Source of the DNA: Acidovorax sp. KKS102
Lineage (GTDB): Bacteria > Pseudomonadota > Gammaproteobacteria > Burkholderiales > Burkholderiaceae_C
Assembly: GCF_000302535.1 (NCBI RefSeq)
Contig: NC_018708.1
Location: forward strand, 1,364,001-1,428,000
Direction: 5' to 3'
Length of the DNA stretch: 64,000 nucleotides
The notes beneath the pieces are model-generated. The model did not search any database. It had not been told where the DNA came from and was given only the letters and a program-made list of their open reading frames with translations. Of this stretch, positions 24,084 through 34,221 are shown piece after piece (the first letter of the stretch is position 1; each line of letters opens with the position of its first letter). Made by a program: the position numbers and the translations under genes.

Positions 24084-26424
24084 CTACTACGCCTCGTCCG
24101 TCGTCCGACGGCGCATCCAGCCGCTGCGGCAGCACCAGCCGGAACTCGGCACCCCGCCCGACATCGCTCTCCACCTCCAGCGTCCCGCCGTGGCGCAGCA
24201 CTACGGTCTGCACCAGTGCCAGGCCCAGGCCCACCCCGGCGATGGCCGGGTGGCTGTGGTCGTGCTACCGCTGGTAGGGGGTGAACAGGTGGCCCTGCTG
24301 CTCGGGCGCGATGCCAGGGCCCTGGTCTCGCACTGACACCACCCAGTGCGCGCCCCGCGCCACGATGGCGCACTGCACCGTGCCGCCATCGGGGCTGAAC
24401 TTGATGGCGTTGTGGATCACGTTGGTCAGGGCGCGGGACAGCAGGGCGCGGTCGCCCAGGCAGGGCGCAGAGTCTGGCGTGGCCACCGTGCGCACGTCCA
24501 CATTGCGGTCGCGGGCCAGGGTCCAGAGGTCGTCGGTGGTTTCGGAGAGCAGGGCTGCCAGGTCCAGCGGCGCCATGCGGTATGGCTGCGATTGCGCGCT
24601 GGCCAGTTGTACAAAACTCTCGGCCATGCCCAACGAGGCCTGCGCGTAACGCTCAATGCGCTCCAGCAACTCCTGGTCCGACAGGCGGCCGGGGTAGGCG
24701 CGCTGCATTTCCAGCAGCGTCAGGATGGACGCGTTGGGCGCGCGGATGTCGTGCGAGATGAAGTGCATCGCTTGGTCACGTTGCTGCAGCGCGCGGCGCA
24801 TCTCGGTCAGGTCCACCAGCGTTAGCAGCCAGTCTGCATTGGCCAGGGTGGTGAAAGGCTTGCATTGCACCAATAGGTTGCGGGCCTGGGCGTCCGTGCC
24901 CTCGGCCTGCTCGGGCAGGGTGCCATGCTGCAAGGCCGCCTGGGTGACGATTGGCGCATCGGTTCCTGACTCGACCAGATCAGCTAGCAGGTCCACCACC
25001 GACAGCCCCTGCAGGGAGGGCTGGGTGGTGCCTCCCAGATGCTGGCGGGCTGCCTGGTTGGCCAGCAGGATTTCACCGTCGGGGGCGCAGACGATGGTGG
25101 GGGAGGGCAGCTGCTGCAGGCTCTCGCTCACAAACTGGTGCAGGTCGCGCAGCTGGCGGGATGCGCGCTCCACGGCGTTGATGCGGCGCTCCAGAAAGTC
25201 GGCGGAGTCTCCGGACCGTCTGCGCAACCGCATGGCCAGGCCTTGGCGCTGCAGGTTTTCCATCTCCAGCCGCAGAAAGTGCGCAGCCGCGATAAGGCGC
25301 CGCCAGCTCCACAGCGGGTAGGCCAGCGCCAGGCCCAGCAAGGCGGCGGCCGGAGCGAACTGCAGACCTGCCCACCAGGGCAGGGCCATGCTCAGCAGCA
25401 AGGTGGCCACCGCCAGTGCGGCGCTGGTCAGCAGGGCCGCCAATGGGCCTATGAGCAGCAAGGCCAGCAGCGCACAGGCCACTGGCACCAGGTTGAAGGC
25501 GATGTTCAGTGCCTGCGGTGCACGCAGGATGCGTTCGCCGGCCAGGCGGGCATCCAGCACATGGGCCACCACCTCCACGCCCGGCATCAGGCGCGACTGC
25601 TGGCTGACGGGGGTGACAAACATGTCGCCCAGGCACGAGGCTGCTGCGCCCACCAGCACGTACTTACCGTCCAGTGCCCCGGCCGGCAACTGGCCGCGCA
25701 GCACATCGATGTACGAGTAGGTGGTGAAGGGCGATGGCCCGGCGGCATAGGCGATGAGCGTGGGCTCAGCGCGCTGCCAGGGACTGGTGTCGGTGGCGCT
25801 GGCGGGCGAGCGGCCGCAGGTGGCCGCTGGTTGCCGGTCTGCCACGCACTGCAGCGCGGTGCTGAAGTGGTGCCAGGGGGCGGCCGCCGGGCCTTCCAGC
25901 AGGTACAGGCTGCGCACCACGCCATCGCTGTCGGGTGCCACATGCACATGGCCCAGGCCGGCGGCAGCATCGGCAAAGGCGGGCCAGGGCAGGTCGGTCT
26001 GGTTGCTGACGGGGCCATAGCCGCGCCGCAGCACGGGCAGCACCACGCGCGCACTGCGCCGGATGGCGTCGGTAAGCAGCAGGTCGTCCTCGGGGTAGTC
26101 CAGGTCGGCTTCGTTGAACAGCACGTCCATGCCAATGGCGCGCGGGTTCTGGGCGGTCAGGCGCGAGATCAGCTCGGCATGCAGGGCCCGGCGCCAGGGC
26201 CAGCGGCCGATGGCGGCGATGCTGGCGTCGTCGATGGCCACGATCACGATGTCGGGGTGGGCGGGCCGCGAGACCAGCCGCATGCCTGCGTCCTGCACCA
26301 GATGGTTGACGCGGCCCAGGCTGTCGGCGGTGCTGAGCCATGCCACCAGCGCCATCAGCGCTCAGGCCAGCAGCGCCCATTCCAGGCGGCGTCGGCGGCG
26401 GCGCAGGTGGGCAATGGTCACCAT
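24084..26424 (-). pseudogene. CHASE2-domain sensor histidine kinase with two in-frame stops
   Basis: The longest open part (26355 to 24265, 696 aa) has CHASE2 (HPDIVIVAIDDASIAAIGRWPW), three TM segments (about 300-360), a PAS-like region, H-box HFISHDIRAPNASIL, N-box NVIHNAIKFSP and G1 DQGPGIAPE. A TAG at 24267-24265 stops it after LFTPYQR; the same frame continues HDHSHPAIAGVGLGLALVQT..., the missing G2 box and domain end. At the front a TGA at 26364-26362 splits MVTIAHLRRRRRRLEWALLA from ALMALVAWLS, the first TM helix. So the gene once ran from ~26424 and is probably inactive. Confidence 0.8.
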
Positions 26425-26527
26425 GGCAGGGGTGGTGGGGTGTGCGACGTTTGCTCAGCACGTGCCGCGAAAGCAGCACGCGCTGGTGCAACTGGTACGG
26501 CGGGGCTGAGCAGGCTCCATGGCCCGC

Positions 26528-28270
26528 TCAAGGCCGGCCCACGGGTGTGCCGCTGCTGGTGGACACCGGCAAGCCCGCACCCGTGCGGATGCCCGTGCCC
26601 ACGCGGATCTTGCGCGGTGGGGAGAAGTCGCTCTCGAGCCCACTGGCGTCCAGCACCTGAATGCGCACCAGGTACTCGCCGGCAGCCAGGTTGCAGGCCG
26701 TCCAGGTCGGGGCGTCGAGCACGGTGTCCTCGGCAACCTTGGCAAAGTCCAGGTCTGTGGCCTCGGTGCGCTGCAGCCGGAAGCGCTGGCCGGCCTGGGC
26801 AGGCCAGTGCAGGCGCACGGTCGGATCTCCGTCCTCTGCCTGCAGCGCCTGCAGGGACAAGGCGGTCGGCCGGTCGGCCACAGTGAAGGGCTGTGGCGGC
26901 GCAAACGGTCCCTGGTCTGCCTGCCCGTCGGGTAGCGCCAGCAGGCTGGCGATGCGCCAGAAGTAACTGCCTGCGGGCAGCGCCCCCAAGGGCAGGCGGC
27001 ATTCGGTCAGGCGCTGCTCGTAGCGCAGGGGCTGGGTGAACTGGGCGTCGGCGGCCACCTGCACGCGGTACCAGCGCACGCCGGGGACTTCCGTGCAGCG
27101 CAGCTCGGCCGCGCCGCTGGGCACTACCGCGCCAGGCGCAGGGTGCTGGTACAGCGGTGCGACCGGGCGGGTCTTGACGGTGAACGGCTGCACGGCCGGC
27201 AGGCCCGCAATGCCCGCGTCGTCCAGCGCCCGCACGGCCAGGTAGTAGCGGCCATCGTCCAGCGCCTTCCAGCGCAGGCGGCCATCGGGGAAGCTGCCGT
27301 GGCGCAGCACCTGGGTGAAGGCGGGGTCTTGCGCCACCTGCGCCACATAGCGCGTGGCGCCTGCGGCCATCGGCAGGTCGATGGCCAGCAGGCCTGCATC
27401 GCCCAGCGTGGTGGGCATGCCTGAGGTATCGGGGGCGGGCAGCAACGCGCGGGCGGCGCCGACGGTGCCATCGGTGGCCACCGCCAGGCCTTGTCCGGGC
27501 GCCAGCAGCGCAGTGGGCGCCTTGAGTGCGGCACCGGGCTCACTGCCGGTGTCGCGCCGCGACTGCACGGCCACCGAGCCATGTTCGACCGACGCCGTGG
27601 TCTGGCCCGAATCGGCCAACGCTACGCTGAACTGCGTGCCCCGCACGCTGGTCACCGCCAGCGGTGTGCGGATTTCCATGCGGCGCTGCGGCTCGGCGCT
27701 GGGGGGTACGGTCGATTCCACGCCGCCCTTGTGCATCTCCAGCACCGACTGCACGCTGCCTGCGCGGCCTCGTCGGCGTAACTGGCGCAGCTGCAGCTCG
27801 GACTGCGCCTGTACCCGCACCACGGTGCCATCCGCCAGCTGCACGGCCACAAACGACTCGGGGCCTACTTTCAGCTCGGTGCCTTCTTCCAGCTTGCTGC
27901 CGGTTGCGATGGGGGCGGGTGTGCTGCTGCCCCGCGCCTGCGCCGTGGCCTCGCCCTGCACAAACTGCACCGTCGCGGACTCGCTGGGCTGCAGCCGCAC
28001 GGGGATGAAGATCAACGAGCCCGGTTGCAGGCGCCTCGGGTCGGCCACCTTGTTGCGGGCCTGCAGCAGCGGCCACTGGCGCGGGTTGGCCAGGTAGCTG
28101 CGGGCCAGCCCTTCCAGGGTGTCGCCTTCTTTCACGGCGTGGGCAATTTCATCGTCTTGCTGGGGGGGCGCCGGGCCAGTGACTGGCTGGGCCGAGAAGG
28201 CCGTTGTGACTGCTAGGCACCATAGGGCTGCAACGCTGGCGTGCATGCGAAATGGCAGGGGGGTGATCAA
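26528..28270 (-). CDS. LysM/FecR-domain periplasmic protein
   Basis: 580 residues. A TTG start at 28270 is chosen because AAGGAGG lies 7 bases upstream; ATG 28246 is the alternative. Signal peptide, LysM domain (VKEGDTLEGLARSYLANP, about 45-92), FecR domain (about 120-260, with GSKLEEGTELKVGPESFVAV and TSVRGTQFSV), then fibronectin-like beta repeats. It lies between the response regulator and the broken CHASE2 kinase on the same strand, a common trio thought to couple envelope state to signalling. Confidence 0.85.
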   Translation of the reverse strand: MITPLPFRMHASVAALWCLAVTTAFSAQPVTGPAPPQQDDEIAHAVKEGDTLEGLARSYLANPRQWPLLQARNKVADPRRLQPGSLIFIPVRLQPSESATVQFVQGEATAQARGSSTPAPIATGSKLEEGTELKVGPESFVAVQLADGTVVRVQAQSELQLRQLRRRGRAGSVQSVLEMHKGGVESTVPPSAEPQRRMEIRTPLAVTSVRGTQFSVALADSGQTTASVEHGSVAVQSRRDTGSEPGAALKAPTALLAPGQGLAVATDGTVGAARALLPAPDTSGMPTTLGDAGLLAIDLPMAAGATRYVAQVAQDPAFTQVLRHGSFPDGRLRWKALDDGRYYLAVRALDDAGIAGLPAVQPFTVKTRPVAPLYQHPAPGAVVPSGAAELRCTEVPGVRWYRVQVAADAQFTQPLRYEQRLTECRLPLGALPAGSYFWRIASLLALPDGQADQGPFAPPQPFTVADRPTALSLQALQAEDGDPTVRLHWPAQAGQRFRLQRTEATDLDFAKVAEDTVLDAPTWTACNLAAGEYLVRIQVLDASGLESDFSPPRKIRVGTGIRTGAGLPVSTSSGTPVGRP

Positions 28271-28322
28271 GTCATGCCTCCTTCAGGGGGCAGTGCCCGC
28301 CAGACTCCGTCGCGGCACTGCG

Positions 28323-29021
28323 TCAGCTCTTGTGCTGGCCTTCGACGGCTTCAAAACGGTAGCCCACGCCATACACCGCCGTCACGATGAAGCCGTTGGC
28401 AGGGCGCAGGTCGAGCAGGGTGCGCAGGCGCGAGATGCGGGTGTCCAGCGAGCGCGACATCACATCGGCCACCTGGCCCCAGACCACTTCCTTGAGGTGG
28501 TCGCGCGACAGCAATCGGCCCATGTTCTGGAACAGGAACAGCGCCAGGTCGTATTCGCGGTTTTTCAGCTCCACGGCCACGCCGTCCTTTTCGATGGACC
28601 GGGTTTCGGGCAGAAAGCGGTAGCGGCCGAACTCCATCACCCCGCCGGTGTTTTCCGGGTAGGCGCGGCGCAGCAGGGCGGCCACGCGGGCATTGAGCTC
28701 GCCGATGCGCACCGGCTTGACCATGAAGTCGTCCGCGCCGCTGCCCAGGCCTTCGACAATGTCGCGCTCTTCCTGGCGGTGCGTGACGAACAAGATGGGT
28801 ACGCGGGCCGCGACGTTCTGGCGCACCCAGCGCACAACCTCAGGCCCGGTGGTGTCGGGCAGGTGCCAGTCCACGATCAGCAGGTCAAAGGTCTCGCGGC
28901 GCAGCGTGCGCATCAGCTCCGCACCGGTCAGGTGGGTGTGGCACGCATGACCCATCGCCTCCGTGGCCTGCTTGATCAGATCCAGCTGAAGCGCATCGTC
29001 GTCCAAAGCGGCTATGCGCAT
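28323..29021 (-). CDS. OmpR-family response regulator
   Basis: 232 residues from ATG 29021, chosen for GGGGAGA just upstream (an ATG at 29033 lacks a site). Receiver domain with acidic pocket ALDDDALQ, phospho-acceptor Asp in LLIVDWHLPD, Thr in FVTHR and Lys in MVKPV; C-terminal winged helix (LKNREYDLALFLFQNMGRLL, SLDTRISRLR, VYGVGYRFE). It begins the operon with FecR and the CHASE2 kinase, its likely partner; with the kinase broken it may be an orphan. Confidence 0.9.
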   Translation of the reverse strand: MRIAALDDDALQLDLIKQATEAMGHACHTHLTGAELMRTLRRETFDLLIVDWHLPDTTGPEVVRWVRQNVAARVPILFVTHRQEERDIVEGLGSGADDFMVKPVRIGELNARVAALLRRAYPENTGGVMEFGRYRFLPETRSIEKDGVAVELKNREYDLALFLFQNMGRLLSRDHLKEVVWGQVADVMSRSLDTRISRLRTLLDLRPANGFIVTAVYGVGYRFEAVEGQHKS

Positions 29022-29139
29022 GGTTCTCCCCATCCAAAATCGAACTGGGCATTATTGGCGATAACTACCACGGCGCAGGCGCGCTCCGCGCGGGGCGAGA
29101 GGGGTTTTGACATTTGTTAACCCTCCCCGCATGTGGTGG

Positions 29140-30225
29140 TCACCGCGCGGGGGGCTCTGCTGCTATCTCGCGCACCAGCCGCATGCCGACAAGGGTGTAG
29201 CGGGTCTGCGGGCTGTTCCAGTTGCGGTAGCCGCAGCGTGCATAGAGCGCCCAGGTGTGCCACGAGCCACCCCGGCGCACACGCACACTGCCCGTGGCCG
29301 GACCGGTGGGGTCGTTGCGTGGAGACTCGGCGTAGTAGGTGTCGCCATGCCAGTCGCCCGTCCACTCCCAGGCGTTGCCCAGCATGTCGTACAGCCCGAA
29401 GGCATTGGGGGCAAAGCGGCCTACTGGCGCGGTAAACGCGTATCCGTCGTTGCCCGCCAGCGCATGCTGGCGCCAGCGTGACCACTGTGGGGCTGCAGCC
29501 TGGTCGAAGGTGTTGCCTGCAGACACCAGCTCTTGCGGGTTGTCGCCGTGGGGGTACAGGCTGCGGCTGCCTGCACGGCAGGCGTATTCCCACTCCGCTT
29601 CGGTGGGCAGGCGGTAGCGGTGGCCCTCGGTGCGACTGAGCCACTGGGCCATGGCCTGCGCGTCGTTCCAGGTCACGTTCACCACGGGGTGGTCCGGGCC
29701 CTGCGCAAAGCCAGGGTTGCGCCACGAGTAGCGCGGGTCGCGCCCCTCGAACGCATCGCCGCGCCGCGTGGTGGCTGGGTCGTAGGCGGGGTTGTAGCCA
29801 TAACCCCCAGTGCCGTCGGCCTCAGACTCTGGCCGGTAGCCGGACGCCTCCAGGAAGCGCTGGAACTGCCCCACCGTGACCTCGTGCTGGCCGAGGTAGA
29901 AATCACGGGTGATTTGCACCTCGTGGGCTGGCGATTCATCTGCCAGGTCGGTCAGGCGCTTGCGCTCCAGCAGCGGGAAGTTCTTTTCCAGCGTTTCGAC
30001 GGGGGGCACGCCCCCCATCCAGAAGGCGCCCGCAGGCACACGGACAAAGGCCATGCCCAGGCTGTTGACCCAGGGCGATGTGACTGTGCCCGCCTGGGTG
30101 GACGGTGTGTGCTGGCAGCCCGCCAGCAGCCCGGACAGCGCCAGCAAGGCCGCACCGCTCGCCCAGCGGCGGCACGCTGGTGGGGCCGCTGGCCTCAAGG
30201 CTTGTCCTGCAACTCGCTCACGCAT
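29140..30225 (-). CDS. SUMF1/formylglycine-generating-enzyme-like lipoprotein
   Basis: 361 residues. Lipobox LAGC (Cys ~37), then the SUMF1 fold: VRVPAGAFWMGG, ITRDFYLGQHEVTVGQFQRF, HPVVNVTWNDAQAMAQWLS, YRLPTEAEWEYACRAG, FGLYDMLGNAWEWTGDW, RVRRGGSW. True oxygenase activity needs a Cys pair I cannot assign here, so it may only bind other proteins or peptides. The start lies 31 bases inside the end of the lipoprotein gene upstream, implying coupling. Confidence 0.82.
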   Translation of the reverse strand: MRERVAGQALRPAAPPACRRWASGAALLALSGLLAGCQHTPSTQAGTVTSPWVNSLGMAFVRVPAGAFWMGGVPPVETLEKNFPLLERKRLTDLADESPAHEVQITRDFYLGQHEVTVGQFQRFLEASGYRPESEADGTGGYGYNPAYDPATTRRGDAFEGRDPRYSWRNPGFAQGPDHPVVNVTWNDAQAMAQWLSRTEGHRYRLPTEAEWEYACRAGSRSLYPHGDNPQELVSAGNTFDQAAAPQWSRWRQHALAGNDGYAFTAPVGRFAPNAFGLYDMLGNAWEWTGDWHGDTYYAESPRNDPTGPATGSVRVRRGGSWHTWALYARCGYRNWNSPQTRYTLVGMRLVREIAAEPPAR

Positions 30226-30455
30226 TCAAACACCAGACGCGAGCCATCGTTGCGCAACAGTTTGGCGTGCAAGGCCATGCGCTGGCATTCGCGGCTGGCC
30301 GCCGCATACGCCTGGGAAGTGTCGGGCCCGTAGACCGGCACGCTGAAGGTGCGGTCGCGGCCCGAGGCCATGGGGCCCGATGGGCCGTAGGGGTTGGTGG
30401 CATTGCAGCCCGCCAGCAGGGCCAGCACGGACACGGAGGCACACAGCAGTTTCAT
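30195..30455 (-). CDS. Small lipoprotein of unknown function
   Basis: 86 residues with MKLLCASVSVLALLAGC lipobox and GGGAG before the ATG. Mature part NATNPYGPSGPMASGRDRTF and RECQRMALHAKLLRNDGSRL. No family recognised. Overlaps the SUMF1-type lipoprotein gene, so both are probably made together at the envelope. Confidence 0.65.
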   Translation of the reverse strand: MKLLCASVSVLALLAGCNATNPYGPSGPMASGRDRTFSVPVYGPDTSQAYAAASRECQRMALHAKLLRNDGSRLVFECVSELQDKP

Positions 30456-30651
30456 GGGAGTCTCCCGAGCAGATCAGGGCGCCCAGTTTACGCACCTGCC
30501 TGCACGCCACGCACGCTTGTGGGAGTCAAGAGACGGTGGATGAAGCCATTTTTTGCCCATTCAGGCCAGAGGTGCAATCACTATATGTCTTAATTGCTAT
30601 CAAAAAAGTAGCGAATCGACGCAGGTATCCACTCGATCTCAGGGTCCCGGC

Positions 30652-31956
30652 TCAGGCCGCTGCCGCTGCCTCGGCCAGCGCCTGCAGGGCGGCCGTCACC
30701 TCGGCGGCGTCTACGCCATCCACCGGCACCAATCGCGGGGCCAGGGTCTGCAGGGCTGCGCTGTCCTTTTGCAACTGGGCAATCGCCTGGCCGGCCTCCT
30801 TGGGCGCGTCGAAGCCCGTGCTCTGCAGCAGCAGGCGGCCGTCGGCGGCCACGAGCTTGAAGTAGAACTTGCCGTCGTTCTCGCGGTACTGCTTGAAAGC
30901 GGGCAGAGAGGCCTTGGCGGCCTTGGCCGGTTTGGCGGCCGTGCTGGCCTGCACTAGGCTGCGCAGGCCCACGGCGCTGCGCAGCTCGCGGATGAAGGGT
31001 GTGGCCAGCGCGCGGGCGCGCTCGGCGCCGGCCAGCAGGGTCTGCTCGATGCGGGCGGGGTTGTGGATGAGTTCCTCGTACTGCGCGCGCATGGGGGCGA
31101 TCACCTGGTCCACGCGCTCCAGCAGCAGGTGCTTGGCGTCGCCCCAGGCAATGCCGTCGGCATAGGCCTTGCGCAGGGCCTCGGTCTCTTCGGGCGTGGC
31201 AAAGGCCTGGTAGATCTGGAACAGGGCCGAGCCTTCGACTTCTTTGGCCTCGCCGGGCGCGCGCGAGTCGGTCAGGATGCCGCCGATGAGCTTTTGCAGC
31301 TGGGCGCGCGAGCTGAACAGCGGAATGGTGTTGTCGTAGCTCTTGCTCATCTTGCGGCCGTCCAGCCCGGGCAGTGTGGCCACATGGTCGTCGATGGCCG
31401 CCTCGGGCAGCACGAAGTGCTCGCCATACAGGTGGTTGAAGCTGGCCGCCATGTCGCGGGCCATCTCGATGTGCTGGATCTGGTCGCGGCCCACCGGCAC
31501 CTTGTGAGCCTTGAACATCAGAATGTCCGCGCCCATCAGCACCGGGTACATGAACAGGCCTGCGGTCACGCCGTCGTCCTGCTCGCGCCCGGCGGCGGTG
31601 TTCTTGTCCACGCTGGCCTTGTAGGCGTGGGCGCGGTTCAGCACGCCCTTGCCGGTCACGCAGGTCAGCAGCCAGGTCAGCTCGGGAATCTCGGGGATGT
31701 CGGACTGGCGGTAGAACGTGACCTTCTCGGGGTTGAGCCCTGCGGCCAGCCAGCTGGCTGCGATCTCCAGCGTGGAGCGCTGGATGCGCACCGGGTCTTC
31801 GCACTTGATGAGCGCGTGGTAGTCGGCCAGAAAGTAAAAGCTCTGCACGCCGGGCGTGAGGCTGGCCGCCACCGACGGGCGGATGGAGCCGACGAAGTTG
31901 CCCAGGTGGGGGGTGCCGGTGGTGGTGATGCCGGTGAGAAAACGGGTGGTGCTCAT
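30652..31956 (-). CDS. trpS: Tryptophanyl-tRNA synthetase with YegP-like tail
   Basis: 434 residues from ATG 31956 (MSTTRFLTGITTTG); a TTG at 31965 is less likely. Class I synthetase: HIGH-type motif PHLGNFVG, KMSKS in DGRKMSKSYDN, and Trp pocket GADILMF. Charges tRNA-Trp. The last ~70 residues (NDGKFYFKLVAADGRLLLQS) form a DUF1508/YegP-like domain, an addition to the ~335-residue minimal enzyme that I recall from betaproteobacteria. A linker rich in A and K joins it. Confidence 0.93.
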   Translation of the reverse strand: MSTTRFLTGITTTGTPHLGNFVGSIRPSVAASLTPGVQSFYFLADYHALIKCEDPVRIQRSTLEIAASWLAAGLNPEKVTFYRQSDIPEIPELTWLLTCVTGKGVLNRAHAYKASVDKNTAAGREQDDGVTAGLFMYPVLMGADILMFKAHKVPVGRDQIQHIEMARDMAASFNHLYGEHFVLPEAAIDDHVATLPGLDGRKMSKSYDNTIPLFSSRAQLQKLIGGILTDSRAPGEAKEVEGSALFQIYQAFATPEETEALRKAYADGIAWGDAKHLLLERVDQVIAPMRAQYEELIHNPARIEQTLLAGAERARALATPFIRELRSAVGLRSLVQASTAAKPAKAAKASLPAFKQYRENDGKFYFKLVAADGRLLLQSTGFDAPKEAGQAIAQLQKDSAALQTLAPRLVPVDGVDAAEVTAALQALAEAAAAA

Positions 31957-32019
31957 GGGAAACAAAAACTCAGCAGATCAAATGAACAGGAAGTGGCAGG
32001 CTCGCAAGCTGTGCTGCGC

Positions 32020-32688
32020 TCAGCGCAGCAGGGCCGTCAGCGGGGTGAGCAACAGGTTGATGGCGGTGTAGCCCACAGCCATCAGAGGGCGCAGCCACAG
32101 CGTGCCCACCACCCCGGCGATCACCAGGCCCATCACGATGAAAAAGCCCCAGGGCTCGATGCGCGACACCATGTGCGCCTGCCGCCAGGGCAACAGGCCC
32201 ACCAGGATGCGCCCGCCATCAAGCGGTGGCAGCGGAAACAGGTTGAAGGCCCACATCACCAGGTTGACCATGACCCCCGCGCGTGCCATTTCCAGGAAGA
32301 AGCGCTCCTCAATCCCCGTGCCCACCAGCACCAGCAGCAGCACGGCCCAGGCGATGGCCTGGATGAAGTTGGACGCGGGCCCGGCCAGGGCCACCCACAC
32401 CATGTGCTTCTTGGGGTTACGCAGATTGCCGAAGTTGACCGGCACCGGCTTGGCATAGCCGAACAAAAAGGCGCCCGAGGTTGCAAAGTACAGCAGCAGC
32501 GGCATCAGGATGGTGCCGACCGGGTCGATGTGCTTGAAGGGGTTGAGGGTGATGCGCCCCATCATGTACGCGGTGTTGTCGCCAAAGTGGCGCGCCGCGT
32601 AGCCATGGGCCGCCTCGTGCACGGTGATGGCAAACAGCACCGGCAGGGCGTAGATCAGAACGGTTTGGATGAGATTGGAGGTGTCCAC
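32020..32688 (-). CDS. Site-2-protease family membrane metalloprotease (M50)
   Basis: 222 residues from GTG 32688. Zinc site HEAAH in ITVHEAAHGYAA near residue 25 and the third ligand in PLPPLDGGRI; about five TM segments. Small M50 proteases like this are widespread and mostly unstudied; it lies downstream of no obvious anti-sigma target. It precedes trpS on the same strand by ~60 bases. Confidence 0.88.
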   Translation of the reverse strand: MDTSNLIQTVLIYALPVLFAITVHEAAHGYAARHFGDNTAYMMGRITLNPFKHIDPVGTILMPLLLYFATSGAFLFGYAKPVPVNFGNLRNPKKHMVWVALAGPASNFIQAIAWAVLLLVLVGTGIEERFFLEMARAGVMVNLVMWAFNLFPLPPLDGGRILVGLLPWRQAHMVSRIEPWGFFIVMGLVIAGVVGTLWLRPLMAVGYTAINLLLTPLTALLR

Positions 32689-32943
32689 GTCGGGATTGTC
32701 TCAGACGCCCCGCTGTCCCCGGCGTTGCCAGGGTGACCCGGCGGGTGTTCAGCCGCCCGGACGCGGCCGCGTATTGTGGGTTGTACGTATGCCGACGGGT
32801 CTCCAGGCGGGGTGTTCGTTGCTAGCATCAACCTCTTGCCCGCAGCCCGTGCCAGTTTGTGCGAGTTCGTGCCCTTTGGCGCGCAGCGCTGCGCGGCGGC
32901 CCCTCCCACAACGACATACAACAGGCCTGGAGACATTGAAGCC

Positions 32944-34092
32944 ATGTGGAACAACTTGAAGATCGGAACGCGCCTGTTGCTGGCGTTTGGCGGCCTCGCA
33001 CTCGTCGTGCTGCTGCTGATGGTGATGGCACTGTCCGGCATCGGCGGCGCCGAGCAGGCGCTGCAGGGCGCCACGCCCCCCGCCCAGGCGGCGCTGGCGC
33101 AGCTGCAAAGTGCGCGCACCTGGGTGATCGGTTGCAGTGTGGTGGTGTTGGTGCTGGCCCTGGTGGCCACGCTCAGCCTGCGCGCCAGCATCGTGGCGCC
33201 GCTCAACCAGGCCATCCTGATTGCCGAAACCGTGGCGTCAGGCGACCTGAGCCAGGAGTTCAACTCCGACCTGGAGGGCGACTTTGGACGCCTGCTGGGC
33301 GCGCTGGGCACCATGGAGGACACGCTGACCGACCTGGTGTCCCGCATCAAGCAAAGCACCGATTCGATCACCGCTTCTGCGGCAGACATTGACCATGGCA
33401 ACACCGACCTGTCGCGCCGCGCGGAAGACCAGGTGTCGTCCCTGACCGAGACGGCAGCCAGCATGGAGCAGCTGACAGCCACCGTGCGCCAGAACGCCGA
33501 GCGCGCCCATTCGGCCAGCGGCCTGGCCGTGCAGGCGTCGGCCATTGCCGAGCAGGGCGGGTCGGTGGTGGGCGAGGTGGTGCAGACCATGCAGGCCATC
33601 AGTGGCAGCTCGCGCAAGATCGTGGACATCATCCAGGTGATCGAGGGCATCGCCTTCCAGACCAATATCCTGGCACTCAATGCTGCCGTGGAGGCCGCGC
33701 GTGCCGGCGAACAGGGCCGGGGTTTTGCCGTGGTGGCCAGCGAGGTGCGCAACCTGGCCCAGCGCAGCGCGGTGGCGGCGCGCGAGATCAAGGCACTGAT
33801 CAGCGCGTCGGTCGAACAGGTGGAAAGCGGCGCTGGTCAGGTGGGCAAGGCGGGCAAGACCATGGAAGAGATCGTCGGCGCCGTGGGCCAGGTGAGCGCG
33901 CTGCTGGGCGAAATCTCCACCGCCCTGCGCGAGCAGAGCGAAGCCATCAGCCATGTCAACGTGGCGGTGTCGCACATGGACGGCAGCACGCAGGAGACAG
34001 CCTCGCTGGTGCAGCATGCGGTGAGCACGGCGTCGGCCCTGTCGGCGCAGGCCCGCGACCTAGAGCAGGCGGTCGGAGCGTTCAAGCTGTGA
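32944..34092 (+). CDS. Methyl-accepting chemotaxis protein without sensor domain
   Basis: 382 residues from ATG 32944; GGAGA lies ~10 bases upstream and the longer frame is not protein-like. TM1 ([20 protein letters not shown]) and TM2 ([20 protein letters not shown]) are separated by only ~27 residues, so there is no room for a ligand domain. HAMP and the signalling tip ([41 protein letters not shown], in pieces) are complete. It may sense through TM/HAMP or other receptors. Confidence 0.88.
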   Translation: MWNNLKIGTRLLLAFGGLALVVLLLMVMALSGIGGAEQALQGATPPAQAALAQLQSARTWVIGCSVVVLVLALVATLSLRASIVAPLNQAILIAETVASGDLSQEFNSDLEGDFGRLLGALGTMEDTLTDLVSRIKQSTDSITASAADIDHGNTDLSRRAEDQVSSLTETAASMEQLTATVRQNAERAHSASGLAVQASAIAEQGGSVVGEVVQTMQAISGSSRKIVDIIQVIEGIAFQTNILALNAAVEAARAGEQGRGFAVVASEVRNLAQRSAVAAREIKALISASVEQVESGAGQVGKAGKTMEEIVGAVGQVSALLGEISTALREQSEAISHVNVAVSHMDGSTQETASLVQHAVSTASALSAQARDLEQAVGAFKL

Positions 34093-34221
34093 TGAATCCC
34101 TGAGCCGCCGCGCGGCTGTCCCTTCTAGGGTGCGTTACCGGCGGCAGGGCGAAGCGCGCTGCACGGCAGCGAATGTACCGGGCGTGGTGCCGCTGTTTCG
34201 GCGGGCTCTTTCAGTGGGGTC

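Noticed and set aside
536-24267. Idea that in-frame TAG codons in chrB and the CHASE2 kinase reflect amber suppression
   Set aside because: Other genes here use TAG as their true stop (for example mnmH, DUF3987, the capsid fusion), and the kinase also carries a TGA, so ordinary nonsense mutation is simpler.
25039-26886. 615-codon plus-strand ORF opposite the CHASE2 kinase
   Set aside because: Shadow of the kinase and FecR genes; repetitive Gly/Gln/His composition, no motifs.
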